Shown here piece by piece: positions 38,798 through 48,104 of a stretch of 64,000 bases of DNA. The translations under genes were made by a program, and so were the position numbers. Source of the DNA: an uncultured Pelagibacteraceae bacterium (GTDB taxonomy: Bacteria; Pseudomonadota; Alphaproteobacteria; Pelagibacterales; Pelagibacteraceae); contig CACBXQ010000001.1 of the NCBI GenBank assembly GCA_902543245.1, forward strand, positions 124,001-188,000, read 5' to 3'. Position 1 is the stretch's first letter; every line of letters begins with the position of its first letter. Below the pieces are notes generated by a model. That model searched no databases. It was not told the origin of the DNA and saw only the letters and a program-made list of their open reading frames with translations.

Positions 38798-39886
38798 CTA
38801 TTTTATAATTGTCTTTGCAATTATTTCATCCTCTAAATTTATATTTATTTTTTTTTTTTCTTTATCAAAAAGATTGACAATAAAATTAAATACATTTTTA
38901 GCATAAAGGCTAGAGGATGATTTGGGCAATTTATTTAAAATATTTTTTTCTCCCATAATTTTTACACCGTTTTTTTCTATAATTTTATCAACTTCAGTAA
39001 ATGCAGTGTTTCCACCTTGAATTGCTGCTAAGTCGTAAATTACTGAACCAGGCATCATATTATTTATCATGCTATCCTTTATAATTACAGGAGCTTTTTT
39101 TCCAGGAATAAGAGCAGTGCAAATAACGATATCTATTTTTTTTAACGTTTCCCCAAGCAATTCCTCTTGTTTTCTTTTAAAATCATCACTAGCTTCTTTA
39201 GCGTAACCACCCTCAGTTTCCAAATTTTCAGCTCCTTCAACAACAAGAAATTTTCCACCTAAGCTTTCTACTTGTTCTTTAGAAGCCATCCTAACGTCAG
39301 TTGCAAAAACAATAGCTCCCATTCTTTTTGCCGTTGCTATAGCTTGAAGGCCAGCTACTCCAGCTCCAACAACCAAAACTTTTGCTGCAGGTATAGTACC
39401 TGCTGCAGTCATCATCATAGGAATAGCTTTCTCAAATGTTGCAAATGACTCTATAACTGCCTTATACCCGGCTAAATTTGCTTGAGATGAAAGAATATCC
39501 ATTGACTGTGCTCTAGTAATTCTAGGAAGCAATTCGAGGGAAAAAATATTTATATTTTTTTTTACCATCTCATCAATTTTGTTTTTATTTTCGTAGGGAT
39601 TCAGTACTCCTATTAATGTTTGATTTTGTTGCAACAATGTAGTTTGATCATTTCCTGGAAGGTTTAATTGTACAATTATATCTGCTTTGTTAACTACCTC
39701 TTTTTCATTACTAAATAATTTAACACCAAGATCTAAATACTCTTTGTCATCAAATCCCAAATGTTTACCATAATTTACGATTAATTTTATTTCAAAACCC
39801 ATAGAAATATATTTTTTGGCAATTTCAGGAGTAATTGAAATTCTTTTTTCTATATTTAAATTTTCTGATAAAGAAGCAATTATCAT
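38798..39886 (-). CDS. pntAA: NAD(P) transhydrogenase subunit alpha part 1
   Basis: The 362-residue soluble NAD(H)-binding subunit (domain I) opens ASLSENLNIEKRISITPEIAKKY, then LLPRITRAQSMDILSSQANLAGYKAV, a Rossmann loop VLVVGAGVAGLQAIATAKRMGA and PGSVIYDLAAIQGGN. It resembles alanine dehydrogenase in fold. A long T run near its 3' end encodes lysines in the C-terminal tail. It is first in the pntAA-pntAB-pntB operon. Confidence 0.95.
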   Translation of the reverse strand: MIIASLSENLNIEKRISITPEIAKKYISMGFEIKLIVNYGKHLGFDDKEYLDLGVKLFSNEKEVVNKADIIVQLNLPGNDQTTLLQQNQTLIGVLNPYENKNKIDEMVKKNINIFSLELLPRITRAQSMDILSSQANLAGYKAVIESFATFEKAIPMMMTAAGTIPAAKVLVVGAGVAGLQAIATAKRMGAIVFATDVRMASKEQVESLGGKFLVVEGAENLETEGGYAKEASDDFKRKQEELLGETLKKIDIVICTALIPGKKAPVIIKDSMINNMMPGSVIYDLAAIQGGNTAFTEVDKIIEKNGVKIMGEKNILNKLPKSSSSLYAKNVFNFIVNLFDKEKKKININLEDEIIAKTIIK

Positions 39887-39897
39887 TTTGATTAATT

Positions 39898-40023
39898 TTA
39901 CTTTTGACGAGCTTTAAATTTAGGATTTTTTTTATTAATTATGTAAACCCTTCCTCTTCTTCTCACTAATTTTGAGTTTAGATCTCTTTTTTTTAATGAT
40001 TTTAAGGAGCTTGCTATTTTCAT
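39898..40023 (-). CDS. rpmJ: Ribosomal protein L36 (bL36)
   Basis: The ORF is too short for the track; I translated it by hand as 41 residues opening [14 protein letters not shown] and ending [12 protein letters not shown]. This is the L36 form that lacks the zinc-binding cysteines of the CxxC type and is common in proteobacteria. It is a structural protein of the large ribosomal subunit. It lies 11 bases upstream of pntAA in the same direction and 45 bases after the sugar epimerase gene. Confidence 0.93.
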   Translation of the reverse strand: MKIASSLKSLKKRDLNSKLVRRRGRVYIINKKNPKFKARQK

Positions 40024-40068
40024 AATTTTTTTATTCTCTTGTTAAACAATATTTATAACTTTGTAAAG

Positions 40069-40950
40069 CTATGTATTATTTAAAAAATCTTTAATATAAT
40101 TTTTTAGATGTATTTTTCCATATGTTTTGCTTACTTTGTTTAGTAAGCTTATTTTAGTAAGTGCTGACGCATATCTCTCACCCTCTCTAGGTGGTAAAAA
40201 TTTGATTTTTGACTTAAACATTTTAGCTACCTCAATGATGCTTAAACTATTTCTATTTGTTATTGAATAATGACTAGATAGATTTTTTTTCCATGCTTTA
40301 TAACACACATTAACTGTGTCGTTAATGTGAGTAAATCTTCTTGTTTGGGTTCCAGGTTTAACAACCGGAAGAGGAAGTCCTTTTTTAAATTTATCCTCGA
40401 AGATTCCTATAACAGTAGCCATGTCACCTGTTTTGATTTGTTTTGGTCCATAAACATTATAAAAATAAATAACTTCAAATTTAAAATTAAACCATTTTTT
40501 TAAATTTTCTAACAATTCTAAATTTTTTGCTTTAGTGAATGCGTATGGAGATAGATTTTTATCAAATCCCCTATTTCCTAGACTCGCTGATGTTGCTGAA
40601 TAAATTAACTTGATTTTATTTTCTAAACAAAATTTAAAAACTTCATTCGTTCCAATTGTGTTGGAATCTAAACACTCTCGAAGTTTTATGAAACTAAAAT
40701 AAATTCTAGAAAATTCTCCAAAATGAAAAATTGAATTTATTTTATTTTTATTTTTTTTTAATATTATTGATATATTCCTAGTATCATTTTTTATATATTT
40801 AACTCTTTTATTTAATATATGATTTTTTTTTGAACCAGACGAATAATTGTCTATACTTAAAATATCAAATTTAGTTTTACTCAAAAATAATTCTATTAAA
40901 TTAGAGCCAACAAATCCTGCTCCTCCAGTTACAACAATTATTTTTTTCAT
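40069..40950 (-). CDS. NAD-dependent sugar epimerase/dehydratase (GalE-like SDR)
   Basis: The 293-residue extended SDR has dinucleotide loop VTGGAGFVGSNLIELF, then SIDNYSSG, the strand IFHFGEFSRIYFS and catalytic YxxxK as SPYAFTKAKNLELL, followed by VYFYNVYGPKQIKTGDMATVIGIF. It probably interconverts nucleotide sugars (UDP-glucose/UDP-glucuronate epimerase type), but the substrate cannot be fixed. Its ATG is only 13 bases from the 3' end of the 5S rRNA gene, with no room for an ordinary promoter or terminator. It belongs functionally with the glycan genes on the far side of 5S. Confidence 0.82.
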   Translation of the reverse strand: MKKIIVVTGGAGFVGSNLIELFLSKTKFDILSIDNYSSGSKKNHILNKRVKYIKNDTRNISIILKKNKNKINSIFHFGEFSRIYFSFIKLRECLDSNTIGTNEVFKFCLENKIKLIYSATSASLGNRGFDKNLSPYAFTKAKNLELLENLKKWFNFKFEVIYFYNVYGPKQIKTGDMATVIGIFEDKFKKGLPLPVVKPGTQTRRFTHINDTVNVCYKAWKKNLSSHYSITNRNSLSIIEVAKMFKSKIKFLPPREGERYASALTKISLLNKVSKTYGKIHLKNYIKDFLNNT

Positions 40951-40963
40951 TAATATTTTGGTA

Positions 40964-41081
40964 TGCCTGGCAATGTCCTACTCTTCCGTGCCTTAAGACA
41001 AAGTACCATCGGCGCTGAAGGGCTTGACTTCCGAGTTCGGAATGGGATCGGGTATTACACCTTCGCAAAAATCACCAGGCA
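40964..41081 (-). rRNA. rrf: 5S ribosomal RNA
   Basis: The minus strand reads TGCCTGGTGATTTTTGCGAA at its 5' end and ends with CCAGGCA, forming the helix I pairing TGCCTGG/CCAGGCA. Inside are the universal 5S blocks CCCGATCCCATTCCGAACTC and GCGCCGATGGTACT, and GGAAGAGTAGGACATTGCC. About 118 bases. No 23S or 16S gene lies next to it; protein genes flank it on both sides, matching the split rRNA arrangement known in SAR11. Confidence 0.95.
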
Positions 41082-41086
41082 CGAGT

Positions 41087-41114
41087 TTTATAATATGTTT
41101 TAAAATTTTTACAA
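41087..41114 (-). promoter_or_regulatory. Candidate 5S rRNA promoter
   Basis: On the minus strand, TTGTAA, 16 bases, TATAAA, then about 5 bases to the 5S 5' end. The -35 box overlaps the stop codon of the upstream glycosyltransferase gene. If real, 5S is transcribed on its own, independent of 16S-23S. Confidence 0.3.
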
Positions 41115-41792
41115 GAATTTTGTATAAAACATTTGTCTAACAAATATCCATATAATTTTTGTGTTAAATTTAGATTTTTCAAAGTATCTTTTTTTAAATA
41201 CTATATTTTGATCATATATTACAAAGTTTTCTTTACCATTAAATAGGATATCAAACAAAATTTTATACCCTTTGTTAAAAAATTTCTCAGAGTATTTAAG
41301 TATTAGATATTTTTTACATAAAAAAAAACCTGATAATGGATCGGAGGTTTTTTTTCCAAAAATTAAATTTATGATAAATATTGCAAAATTTGAAACAAAA
41401 CTTCTAAGAATGCCCAAATTCCCAGAAAAATTTTTTTTTTTAAATCTACTACCAATTACCATTTCACAATTTTTTTTAGATAATTTTCTCCACATTTTAT
41501 AAATATATTTTGTGTCATGCTGTAGATCACAATCTAGGACTAAAATATTATTATTTCTAGCTTTTGTGACACCATAAATTACTGATTTGCTTAAATCACT
41601 AATATTTGTTTTCCTTAAAAAACCTTTAAATTTTTTTTTATTTTTTAATTTTTTAATTTCTTTAAATGTTCCATCTGTTGAACCATCATCGACAAAAATT
41701 ACCTCTGATATAATTTTTAATTCTTGTAATTTCTTTGCTATAATAGAAATATTTTTTCTTTCATTTAAAGTTGGTATAATTGCAGAGATCAT
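41109..41792 (-). CDS. Family 2 glycosyltransferase (dolichyl-phosphate mannosyltransferase-like)
   Basis: The 227-residue GT2 protein opens SAIIPTLNERKNISIIAKKL, with the nucleotide-binding VIFVDDGSTDGT and metal-site block LVLDCDLQHDTKYI, then VIGSRFKK. This layout is typical of DPM1/GtrB-type enzymes that load sugar onto a polyprenyl phosphate. A hydrophobic segment near residues 130-145 (FAIFIINLIFG) may touch the membrane. The ORF ends 27 bases before 5S rRNA on the same strand. Confidence 0.82.
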   Translation of the reverse strand: MISAIIPTLNERKNISIIAKKLQELKIISEVIFVDDGSTDGTFKEIKKLKNKKKFKGFLRKTNISDLSKSVIYGVTKARNNNILVLDCDLQHDTKYIYKMWRKLSKKNCEMVIGSRFKKKNFSGNLGILRSFVSNFAIFIINLIFGKKTSDPLSGFFLCKKYLILKYSEKFFNKGYKILFDILFNGKENFVIYDQNIVFKKRYFEKSKFNTKIIWIFVRQMFYTKFL

Positions 41793-41875
41793 TTCAAAAT
41801 ATTATATATGTAAAAAAAAAAATTTAAATTTTATACTTTTATTTTACATTAAACTTAGATACTTGTAATAGATTA

Positions 41876-42898
41876 ATGAAAAAAACAGCACTAATAACAG
41901 GTGTAGGAGGTCAAGATGGAGCATATCTTTCAGAATTTTTATTATCTAAAAATTATCGAGTTATTGGTGCTGAAAAAAATAGCTTAAGTACTAAAAGATG
42001 GAGATTAAAAAAGCTTGGTATTGAAAAAAAAATTATTTTCGAAAAAATGAGAATTGAAAGTGATGCTGATATCAATAAGGTATTTAACAAATATAAAATA
42101 CATGAAGTGTATAATTTAGCCGCTCAATCATTTGTTAACACTTCTTTTTCTACTCCAATTAAAACATCAAATATTACTGGATTAAGCGTCATAAAAATTT
42201 TAGAAGTTATTAAAAATAAAGATCCAAAAATTAAATTTTATCAAGCTTCATCATCAGAAATGTTTGGAAATTCATTAAGTGAATCTCAATCAGAAAAAAC
42301 AAATTTTGACCCACAAAGTCCCTACGCGATTAGCAAATTATTTGGGCATTATATTACAAGGAACTATAGAAATTCATATAATTTATTTGCTGTTTCAGGG
42401 ATTCTTTTTAACCATGAGTCTCCTCTTAGAGGAAATGAATTTGTAACCAAAAAGATAATTAAAGGATTAATTAAAATAATTAATAATGAAATTAAATTTA
42501 TAGAGTTAGGAAATATTTATTCAAAAAGAGATTGGGGATATGCAAAAGAGTACGTGGTGCAAATGTGGAAGATGATGCAATTAAAAAAACCAGAGGATTT
42601 TGTTATTGCCACAGGTAAAACATACTCTATAAAAGATTTTATAAATGAAAGTGCAAAATATTTAAATTTAGACGTAAAGTGGACTGGTAAGGGTAATAAT
42701 ACAAAATTATTAAACAATAAAAATAATAATGTAATTATTAAAATAAATAAAAAACTATTTAGACCATCTGAAGTAAATTATACAAAGGGAAATATAAATA
42801 AGGCTAAGAAAATAATAAAATGGAAACCTAAAATATCTTTTAAAATGCTTATCAAAATAATGATAGATGATGAATTAAAAAACTATGACCATAAATAA
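41876..42898 (+). CDS. gmd: GDP-mannose 4,6-dehydratase (first copy)
   Basis: The 340-residue extended SDR has ALITGVGGQDGAYLSEFLLSKNYRVIG, EVYNLAAQSFVNTSF, SSSEMFGNSLSESQ, catalytic SPYAISKLFGHYITRNYR (YxxxK), GILFNHESPLRGNEFVTKKI and SKRDWGYAKEYVVQMWKMMQ, all GMD blocks. It produces GDP-4-keto-6-deoxymannose. It differs clearly from the second gmd at the right edge (for example SPYAIS versus SPYAAA). Its stop touches the stop of the convergent glycosyltransferase with no gap. Confidence 0.9.
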   Translation: MKKTALITGVGGQDGAYLSEFLLSKNYRVIGAEKNSLSTKRWRLKKLGIEKKIIFEKMRIESDADINKVFNKYKIHEVYNLAAQSFVNTSFSTPIKTSNITGLSVIKILEVIKNKDPKIKFYQASSSEMFGNSLSESQSEKTNFDPQSPYAISKLFGHYITRNYRNSYNLFAVSGILFNHESPLRGNEFVTKKIIKGLIKIINNEIKFIELGNIYSKRDWGYAKEYVVQMWKMMQLKKPEDFVIATGKTYSIKDFINESAKYLNLDVKWTGKGNNTKLLNNKNNNVIIKINKKLFRPSEVNYTKGNINKAKKIIKWKPKISFKMLIKIMIDDELKNYDHK

Positions 42899-43600
42899 TT
42901 ATTTTCTAATTTTATACTTTAAAATTACATAAACAGCTCTAAAAGCATCCAAAATATTTATTTTTTTTCCCTCGGAATAGTTTCTACCCTTGTAACTTAT
43001 TGGCACTTCTTTAATATTTATTCCTTTATTTGAGATTTTTGTTGTTATCTCAGGGCAAAACGCAAAATCATTTTCATTTAATTTAATTTTTTTAAACAAT
43101 TTTACTGTGAATAATTTATAACATGTGTGTGCATCTGTAAGATTTTGTTTATTCAAAAAATTTGAAAATTCAGTTAATGCAAAGTTTGCAAAAACCCTAA
43201 AATTTATCCAGAAACCTTTACCAAGTTTATATCTTTTTTTTTTTAATACTCTAGATCCATATACTACTTGTGTCTGAGCTTTTTCAAATGGCCTTAGCAA
43301 TTTATGATAATCTTTGGGATTGTACTCTAGGTCTGCATCTTGAATAATAACAATATCTCCATCAAGGTATTTACGAGCAGTTTTTATTGCACCTCCTTTG
43401 CCAATATTTCGATTATGTAATAAAATTTTTTTTACTTCTCTATAATGAATATTTTTTAAAATTTCTCTCGTTCCATCTGTTGAATAGTCATCTACAATTA
43501 TTATTTCTTTTTTTATTCTTTTTATTGCAACTACCTTTTTGATAATTGTCTTTATTGTTTTTTTTTCATTAAATACAGGTATAATAATTGATAGTTTCAT
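42899..43600 (-). CDS. Family 2 glycosyltransferase
   Basis: The 233-residue GT2 enzyme opens SIIIPVFNEKKTIKTIIKKV, with IIVDDYSTDGTREIL, NIGKGGAIKTARKYLDGDIVIIQDADLEYNPKDYHKLL and VYGSRVL. It closely resembles the GT2 gene at 45.4 kb, so the two are probably paralogues. The C-terminus ending ISYKGRNYSEGKKINILDAFRAVYVILKY is typical of this group, which often uses polyprenyl phosphate. Its 5' end faces the 569-residue membrane protein gene. Confidence 0.83.
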   Translation of the reverse strand: MKLSIIIPVFNEKKTIKTIIKKVVAIKRIKKEIIIVDDYSTDGTREILKNIHYREVKKILLHNRNIGKGGAIKTARKYLDGDIVIIQDADLEYNPKDYHKLLRPFEKAQTQVVYGSRVLKKKRYKLGKGFWINFRVFANFALTEFSNFLNKQNLTDAHTCYKLFTVKLFKKIKLNENDFAFCPEITTKISNKGINIKEVPISYKGRNYSEGKKINILDAFRAVYVILKYKIRK

Positions 43601-43656
43601 TATGTTGTTATTCTAGAAATAAATATGATGAAAATCAAATAAGATTACTAAATTTT

Positions 43657-45366
43657 ATGATTGAAATTATATTTTTTTGTTTCGTTACTTCAATAATTTA
43701 TTTTTCTGCAGGTTATTTTTTTAATACTAATATTGCTGCTCTTAATTTAAATTATACTAAAAATACTACAATTAATTATATATATGGATTTATTTTTTTA
43801 GGGTTTTTTTCAATAATAATCAATTTTTTTTTTCCACTAAATCAAAATATTAATTCGATCTTATCAATTTTTTTTTTAGTATATTTCTTTTACACTTTTA
43901 GACATAGCAAAAATAAAAATAAAATTATTAAATCAATTTTATTAATTACTTTTTTTTCAGCACTTTTGATCACTTTATCAGAAGCAAACAGACCTGATGC
44001 TGGATTATATCATTTTCCTTACACAAAAATTTTAAATGAAAATAAAATTATTATTGGTTTGACCAATATACATTTCAGATTTGGACACACATCCATTCTG
44101 CAGTATTTAAATGCATTAAATTTCAATTTTGCCTTTTCAGAAAATGGTATTTTAATTCCTCAGGCTCAAATAATTGTAAGTGTATTTCTATATTTTTATA
44201 AAGAATTTTCAAATGAAATTAAAAGATCAGATTCTTCATTCTTAATATTATTTCTATTTTTTACATTTTTATTTTCTATATTTAATTATAATAGATATGG
44301 CTCATTTGGAAATGACGCATCAGGTAATATATTTTTTCTTTTATTAGTTTATGAGTTTTTAAAGCTAGTTAAAAAAAATAATAATCAAAAAAAACATCTT
44401 TTTAATTTAGTTTATTTGTCTTTATTTTGTGTAGCACTAAAGCCTTTTTTATTATTTTCTCTTTTATTCCCTTTGGCTTACATAATAAATTTTAAAAAAA
44501 AAATTTATGAAATTATATCCAATAGAAATTTTTACATATGCTTAATTTTTATTTCATGCTTTCTTTTAAAAAACCTATTAATATCTGGGTGTTTTATTTA
44601 TCCATCAAGTAAAACTTGTATAAGTAACTTAAATTGGAGCAATCATGACAGAACAAAAAAAGAAGAAATTCTTGGTGAAGCATGGTCAAAAGATTGGGTC
44701 AATTTTAATAATGTGAAAAAAATTAATGCTAGCGAATTCAATAAAGACTTTATTTGGTTTAAAACATGGAAAAATAATCAATTTAACACTATTGTAAAAA
44801 AAAATTCTCCATTTTTGGTCTTATCCTTAATAATTTTAATTTTTTTAAAATTATTTTTAGATAAAAAAAAATTAAATAATAAATTTTTTAATAAAAATTT
44901 TGTAATAATTTCAACAACATTAATAATTGTAATTGCGTCATTACTATTTTGGTTCTTAAAGTTTCCACTGTATAGATATGGCTCAGGTTTTTTGGGTAGT
45001 TTATTTATAATTTTATTTTCGCTAATTTTTGCAAAAATAAATAGTAAGCTAAACTTGAATATAATGAAAAAACTTAAAATTATAATATTCATTTCAATTA
45101 TATTTATTATAGTAAAAAACTTTAATAGAATTTATAACAAATATGAAATAAGATATTTGAATTATCCATGGCCCAAAATGAATTCATTTACAAATAATAA
45201 TTATAAAAAAAACTACGAGGAAGTGATTATTAACAATAAATTTTTGTTTTATAAAGTTAATGATGGTCTCTGTATGTATGGAAATTCTCCCTGCAGTTAT
45301 TATATTGAAGACAATATAGATTTAAAAATTTTACGTGGATATAAAATGTATTATGTTAAAAGATAA
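43657..45366 (+). CDS. Large polytopic membrane protein, LIC_10190-like, putative glycan-related (copy 1)
   Basis: The protein has at least ten hydrophobic helices. A loop near residue 113 reads RPDAGLYHFPYT, a second conserved site near residue 310 reads SGCFIYPSSKTCI, and the C-terminal tail has GLCMYGNSPC. The same three features occur in copy 2 (50977-52626) and partly in copy 3 (53841-55667). The layout suits a GT-C-like glycosyltransferase or polymerase, but the function is not established. I chose the ATG at 43657 (MIEIIFFCF) rather than 43588, because the earlier start overlaps the divergent glycosyltransferase and adds a non-helical Cys-rich stretch. This gives 569 residues. Confidence 0.7.
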   Translation: MIEIIFFCFVTSIIYFSAGYFFNTNIAALNLNYTKNTTINYIYGFIFLGFFSIIINFFFPLNQNINSILSIFFLVYFFYTFRHSKNKNKIIKSILLITFFSALLITLSEANRPDAGLYHFPYTKILNENKIIIGLTNIHFRFGHTSILQYLNALNFNFAFSENGILIPQAQIIVSVFLYFYKEFSNEIKRSDSSFLILFLFFTFLFSIFNYNRYGSFGNDASGNIFFLLLVYEFLKLVKKNNNQKKHLFNLVYLSLFCVALKPFLLFSLLFPLAYIINFKKKIYEIISNRNFYICLIFISCFLLKNLLISGCFIYPSSKTCISNLNWSNHDRTKKEEILGEAWSKDWVNFNNVKKINASEFNKDFIWFKTWKNNQFNTIVKKNSPFLVLSLIILIFLKLFLDKKKLNNKFFNKNFVIISTTLIIVIASLLFWFLKFPLYRYGSGFLGSLFIILFSLIFAKINSKLNLNIMKKLKIIIFISIIFIIVKNFNRIYNKYEIRYLNYPWPKMNSFTNNNYKKNYEEVIINNKFLFYKVNDGLCMYGNSPCSYYIEDNIDLKILRGYKMYYVKR

Positions 45367-45367
45367 C

Positions 45368-46054
45368 ATGAAAATAAGTATAATAGTGCCGGTTTATAAT
45401 GAAGAAAAATTTGTAATTAAGTTATTAAATTTAGTAAACGAGCAAAAAAAGATAAGTAATTTAGAAATTATTGTTGTAGATGATAATTCAACTGACGAAA
45501 CAGCTACGCATTTAAAGGAAAACCCATCGCTATATGACAAAATTATTTTTAAAGAAAAAAATGAAGGAAAAGGTTCTGCTATAATTTCTGGACTTGATCA
45601 AGTTACTGGTGAATATGTGCTTATACAAGACTCTGATTTAGAATATTCCCCATCTGATTATGCTAGATTATTTGAACCAATCAAGTATGGTGCTGATGTA
45701 GTTTATGGATCTCGATTTATGGGATCTGAACCGAAAAGAGTATTATACTATACCCATAGAGTAGCTAACCAAATACTAACGACTTTAGCAAATATTTTTA
45801 CAAATTTTAATTTTACTGATATCGAGACCGGCTATAAACTTATTAAGACAAGTGTGTTTAAAAATCTTAATTTAAAAGAAAAATCCTTTGGAATTGAGAT
45901 TGAATTAACAATGAAACTCTCGAAAATTGACCTAAAATTTTATGAAGTAGGCATTTCTTATTTTGGAAGGACATATGCTGAAGGAAAAAAAATAGGAATT
46001 AAAGATGGTTTGGTAGCAATATACAAGATTTTTTATTATAAATTATTTAATTAA
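45368..46054 (+). CDS. Family 2 glycosyltransferase
   Basis: GT2 enzyme opening KISIIVPVYNEEKFVIKLLNLV, with IIVVDDNSTDETATHL, IQDSDLEYSPSDYARLFEPI and VVYGSRFMG, then GYKLIKTSVFKNLNLKEKSFGIEIELTMKL and YFGRTYAEGKKIGIKDG. It resembles the gene at 42.9 kb. I moved the start to the ATG at 45368, one base after the upstream stop, because the extra 11 residues in the track overlap the previous gene and precede the normal GT2 start (228 residues). It is probably coupled to the membrane protein upstream. Confidence 0.84.
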   Translation: MKISIIVPVYNEEKFVIKLLNLVNEQKKISNLEIIVVDDNSTDETATHLKENPSLYDKIIFKEKNEGKGSAIISGLDQVTGEYVLIQDSDLEYSPSDYARLFEPIKYGADVVYGSRFMGSEPKRVLYYTHRVANQILTTLANIFTNFNFTDIETGYKLIKTSVFKNLNLKEKSFGIEIELTMKLSKIDLKFYEVGISYFGRTYAEGKKIGIKDGLVAIYKIFYYKLFN

Positions 46055-47086
46055 TTAAAAACTGCTTATAAATTTTACTAAACTCTCTTTTAGTTTTTCA
46101 TTTGGCTTAAAATTTGTGTCTTTTTTAATTTTTTTTAGGTCGGGACACCTTCTCATAGGTTCATTAGATGGATAAAAATTTGGATAATTAATTTTTTTAA
46201 TTGAAATTTTATTTTTATAAATTTTTTTGATTTGTTTGGACAAAGTATTCATTGATACTTCATCTTTATCATTTCCAACATTGTATACATCTCCCAATTT
46301 TCCTTTTGATATTACTTTAATAAAACCTACCATAGCATCTGTGATGTAACAGAAAGATCTTGTTTGATTACCATGATTATAAACTGTCAATGGTTTTTTG
46401 TTTTTAATTGCTCTAATAAATCTTGGAATAACTCTATCATCATTTTGATTCATAGATGGTCCAAACACATTAAATGGTCTTATAATTTTTACTTTTGTTT
46501 TATAATATTCTTTATAGATATAACATAAAGTCTCACCAACTCTTTTTCCTTCATCATAACATGACCTGGGTCCATATGAATTTACATTTCCATAGTAATT
46601 TTCATTTGTAGGTAAATTTTTTAAATCAGGATTACCATATATTTCACTTGAGCTAAAAAAAATAAATAAACTTTTATCTTTTTTTGAGTACTCAAGATAT
46701 TTTTTTGCTCCAAGATACGAAACTTCTAGCGCTTCTAAAGGATGTTTTTTATAAATTGTAGGGCTTGCTATTCCAGCTAAGAAAATAATTATATCATATT
46801 TCTTTTTTCTTTTAAAATTATTTAAATCTTCATTATAATAATTGATATATCTATTTTTATTTTTTTTTTGCTTTAAGGAAGAAATATTATTATCTACACA
46901 ATCAAGCTTAAAATAAATTTTTTTTTTAATTAAAAGCTTAAAATAATCTAGGAAGCTTTTTCCTAGAAATCCATCTGAGCCCAATAGTAGAATATTTTTG
47001 TTATAAAAAAACCTGTTTTCAGATCTATTTAGACGTTTATAAATGGAAAATGTTTCATTATAAGTTATATCTGCTTTATTAGTCAT
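46055..47086 (-). CDS. NAD-dependent nucleotide-sugar epimerase/dehydratase, UXS/RmlB-like
   Basis: The 343-residue extended SDR has ILLLGSDGFLGKSFLDYF, IIFLAGIASPTIYKKHP, SSSEIYGNPDL, YGPRSCYDEGKRVGETLCYIY (YxxxK) and RPFNVFGPSMNQNDDRVIPRFI. The GPRSCYDEGKR block is characteristic of UDP-glucuronate decarboxylases and close relatives, so UDP-xylose or a similar sugar is a possible product. About 20 extra N-terminal residues precede the Rossmann fold. It converges on the GT2 gene with directly adjoining stops. Confidence 0.82.
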   Translation of the reverse strand: MTNKADITYNETFSIYKRLNRSENRFFYNKNILLLGSDGFLGKSFLDYFKLLIKKKIYFKLDCVDNNISSLKQKKNKNRYINYYNEDLNNFKRKKKYDIIIFLAGIASPTIYKKHPLEALEVSYLGAKKYLEYSKKDKSLFIFFSSSEIYGNPDLKNLPTNENYYGNVNSYGPRSCYDEGKRVGETLCYIYKEYYKTKVKIIRPFNVFGPSMNQNDDRVIPRFIRAIKNKKPLTVYNHGNQTRSFCYITDAMVGFIKVISKGKLGDVYNVGNDKDEVSMNTLSKQIKKIYKNKISIKKINYPNFYPSNEPMRRCPDLKKIKKDTNFKPNEKLKESLVKFISSF

Positions 47087-47155
47087 ATAATTAAGTATAT
47101 TTATAGATTTAATTTAATAGAAACTATATATATTTTATATTATTCATCAAGTTTA

Positions 47156-48103
47156 ATGAAAAAAAATATTTCAATTATTGCACCTTGTTATAATGAAAGA
47201 GATAACATTAAATTATTTTTTGAAAAAATTAAAAAAATATTTTTAGAAAGTTTAACTAATTATAACTTTGAATTAATTATAGTTGATGACTGTTCAACCG
47301 ATGGATCTGACGAAATCTTAAGGGAAATTTCAAAAAGTAACCCAAATATTAAGATCATAATTAATAGTAGAAATTATGGAGTTCATAAGTCTACCTTTAA
47401 TGCAATAAAGTATGCTAAAGGAGATGCTTTAATACCTATGTTACCTGTAGATATGCAAGACACCCCTGAATTGATTATAGATTTTGTCAATAAATGGGAA
47501 CAAGGCTTTGATATTGTTTACGGAATAAAGAAAAAAAGAGATGAAACTTTCATTTTAAAATCGGTGAGAAATTTTTATTATAGAATTGTTAATAAAATTT
47601 CTAACATAAAGATACCTCCTTATGTTGGTGAATTTCAGCTCATAGACAAGAAACTCTACAGAGAATTATTAAATTATGACGACTACTATCCTTATACTAG
47701 AGGTCTAATTGCATCACTATCATCAAATTCAATAGGTGTTGAATATACATGGCAGAAAAGAGTTAAGGGTAAATCAAAAATGAATCTTTTCAAATTATTT
47801 GACTTGGGAATTAATGGAATGATATCGTTTAGTAACTTTCCTATAAGAATTTTTACTTTTTTTGGGATTTTAATATCTTCTGTAAGTTTTTTATTTATAT
47901 TGATTCAATTCTTTTCACATTTCTTTTTAGAAGGGAGAATGAACGTACCAGGTATTTCAACTTTAATTGTGGCTATTTTTTTCTTTTCAGGAATTCAAGT
48001 TTTATTTCTAGGAATTGTTGGAGAATATATAGCGGCAATTCATAGTCAAGTAAGAAAACCAAAAAAGAATATAATAGTAAAAGAAAAAATTAATATCGAT
48101 TAA
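47156..48103 (+). CDS. Family 2 glycosyltransferase with two C-terminal membrane helices (GtrB/ArnC-like)
   Basis: The 315-residue protein has a GT2 domain opening NISIIAPCYNERDNIKLFF, IIVDDCSTDGSDEIL, and a VDMQDTPELI metal site (DxQD) as in polyprenyl-phosphate glycosyltransferases, then VGEFQLIDKKLYRE and KRVKGKSKMNLFKLFDLGINGMISFSN. Two helices follow (FFGILISSVSFLFILIQFF and STLIVAIFFFSGIQVLFLGIVGEYIA). It probably transfers a sugar to undecaprenyl phosphate. It converges on the C-methyltransferase gene with a one-base gap. Confidence 0.85.
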   Translation: MKKNISIIAPCYNERDNIKLFFEKIKKIFLESLTNYNFELIIVDDCSTDGSDEILREISKSNPNIKIIINSRNYGVHKSTFNAIKYAKGDALIPMLPVDMQDTPELIIDFVNKWEQGFDIVYGIKKKRDETFILKSVRNFYYRIVNKISNIKIPPYVGEFQLIDKKLYRELLNYDDYYPYTRGLIASLSSNSIGVEYTWQKRVKGKSKMNLFKLFDLGINGMISFSNFPIRIFTFFGILISSVSFLFILIQFFSHFFLEGRMNVPGISTLIVAIFFFSGIQVLFLGIVGEYIAAIHSQVRKPKKNIIVKEKINID

Positions 48104-48104
48104 C

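Noticed and set aside
40964-41081. Remnant of a full rRNA operon next to 5S
   Set aside because: No 16S or 23S conserved blocks are seen on either side; both flanks are protein genes.
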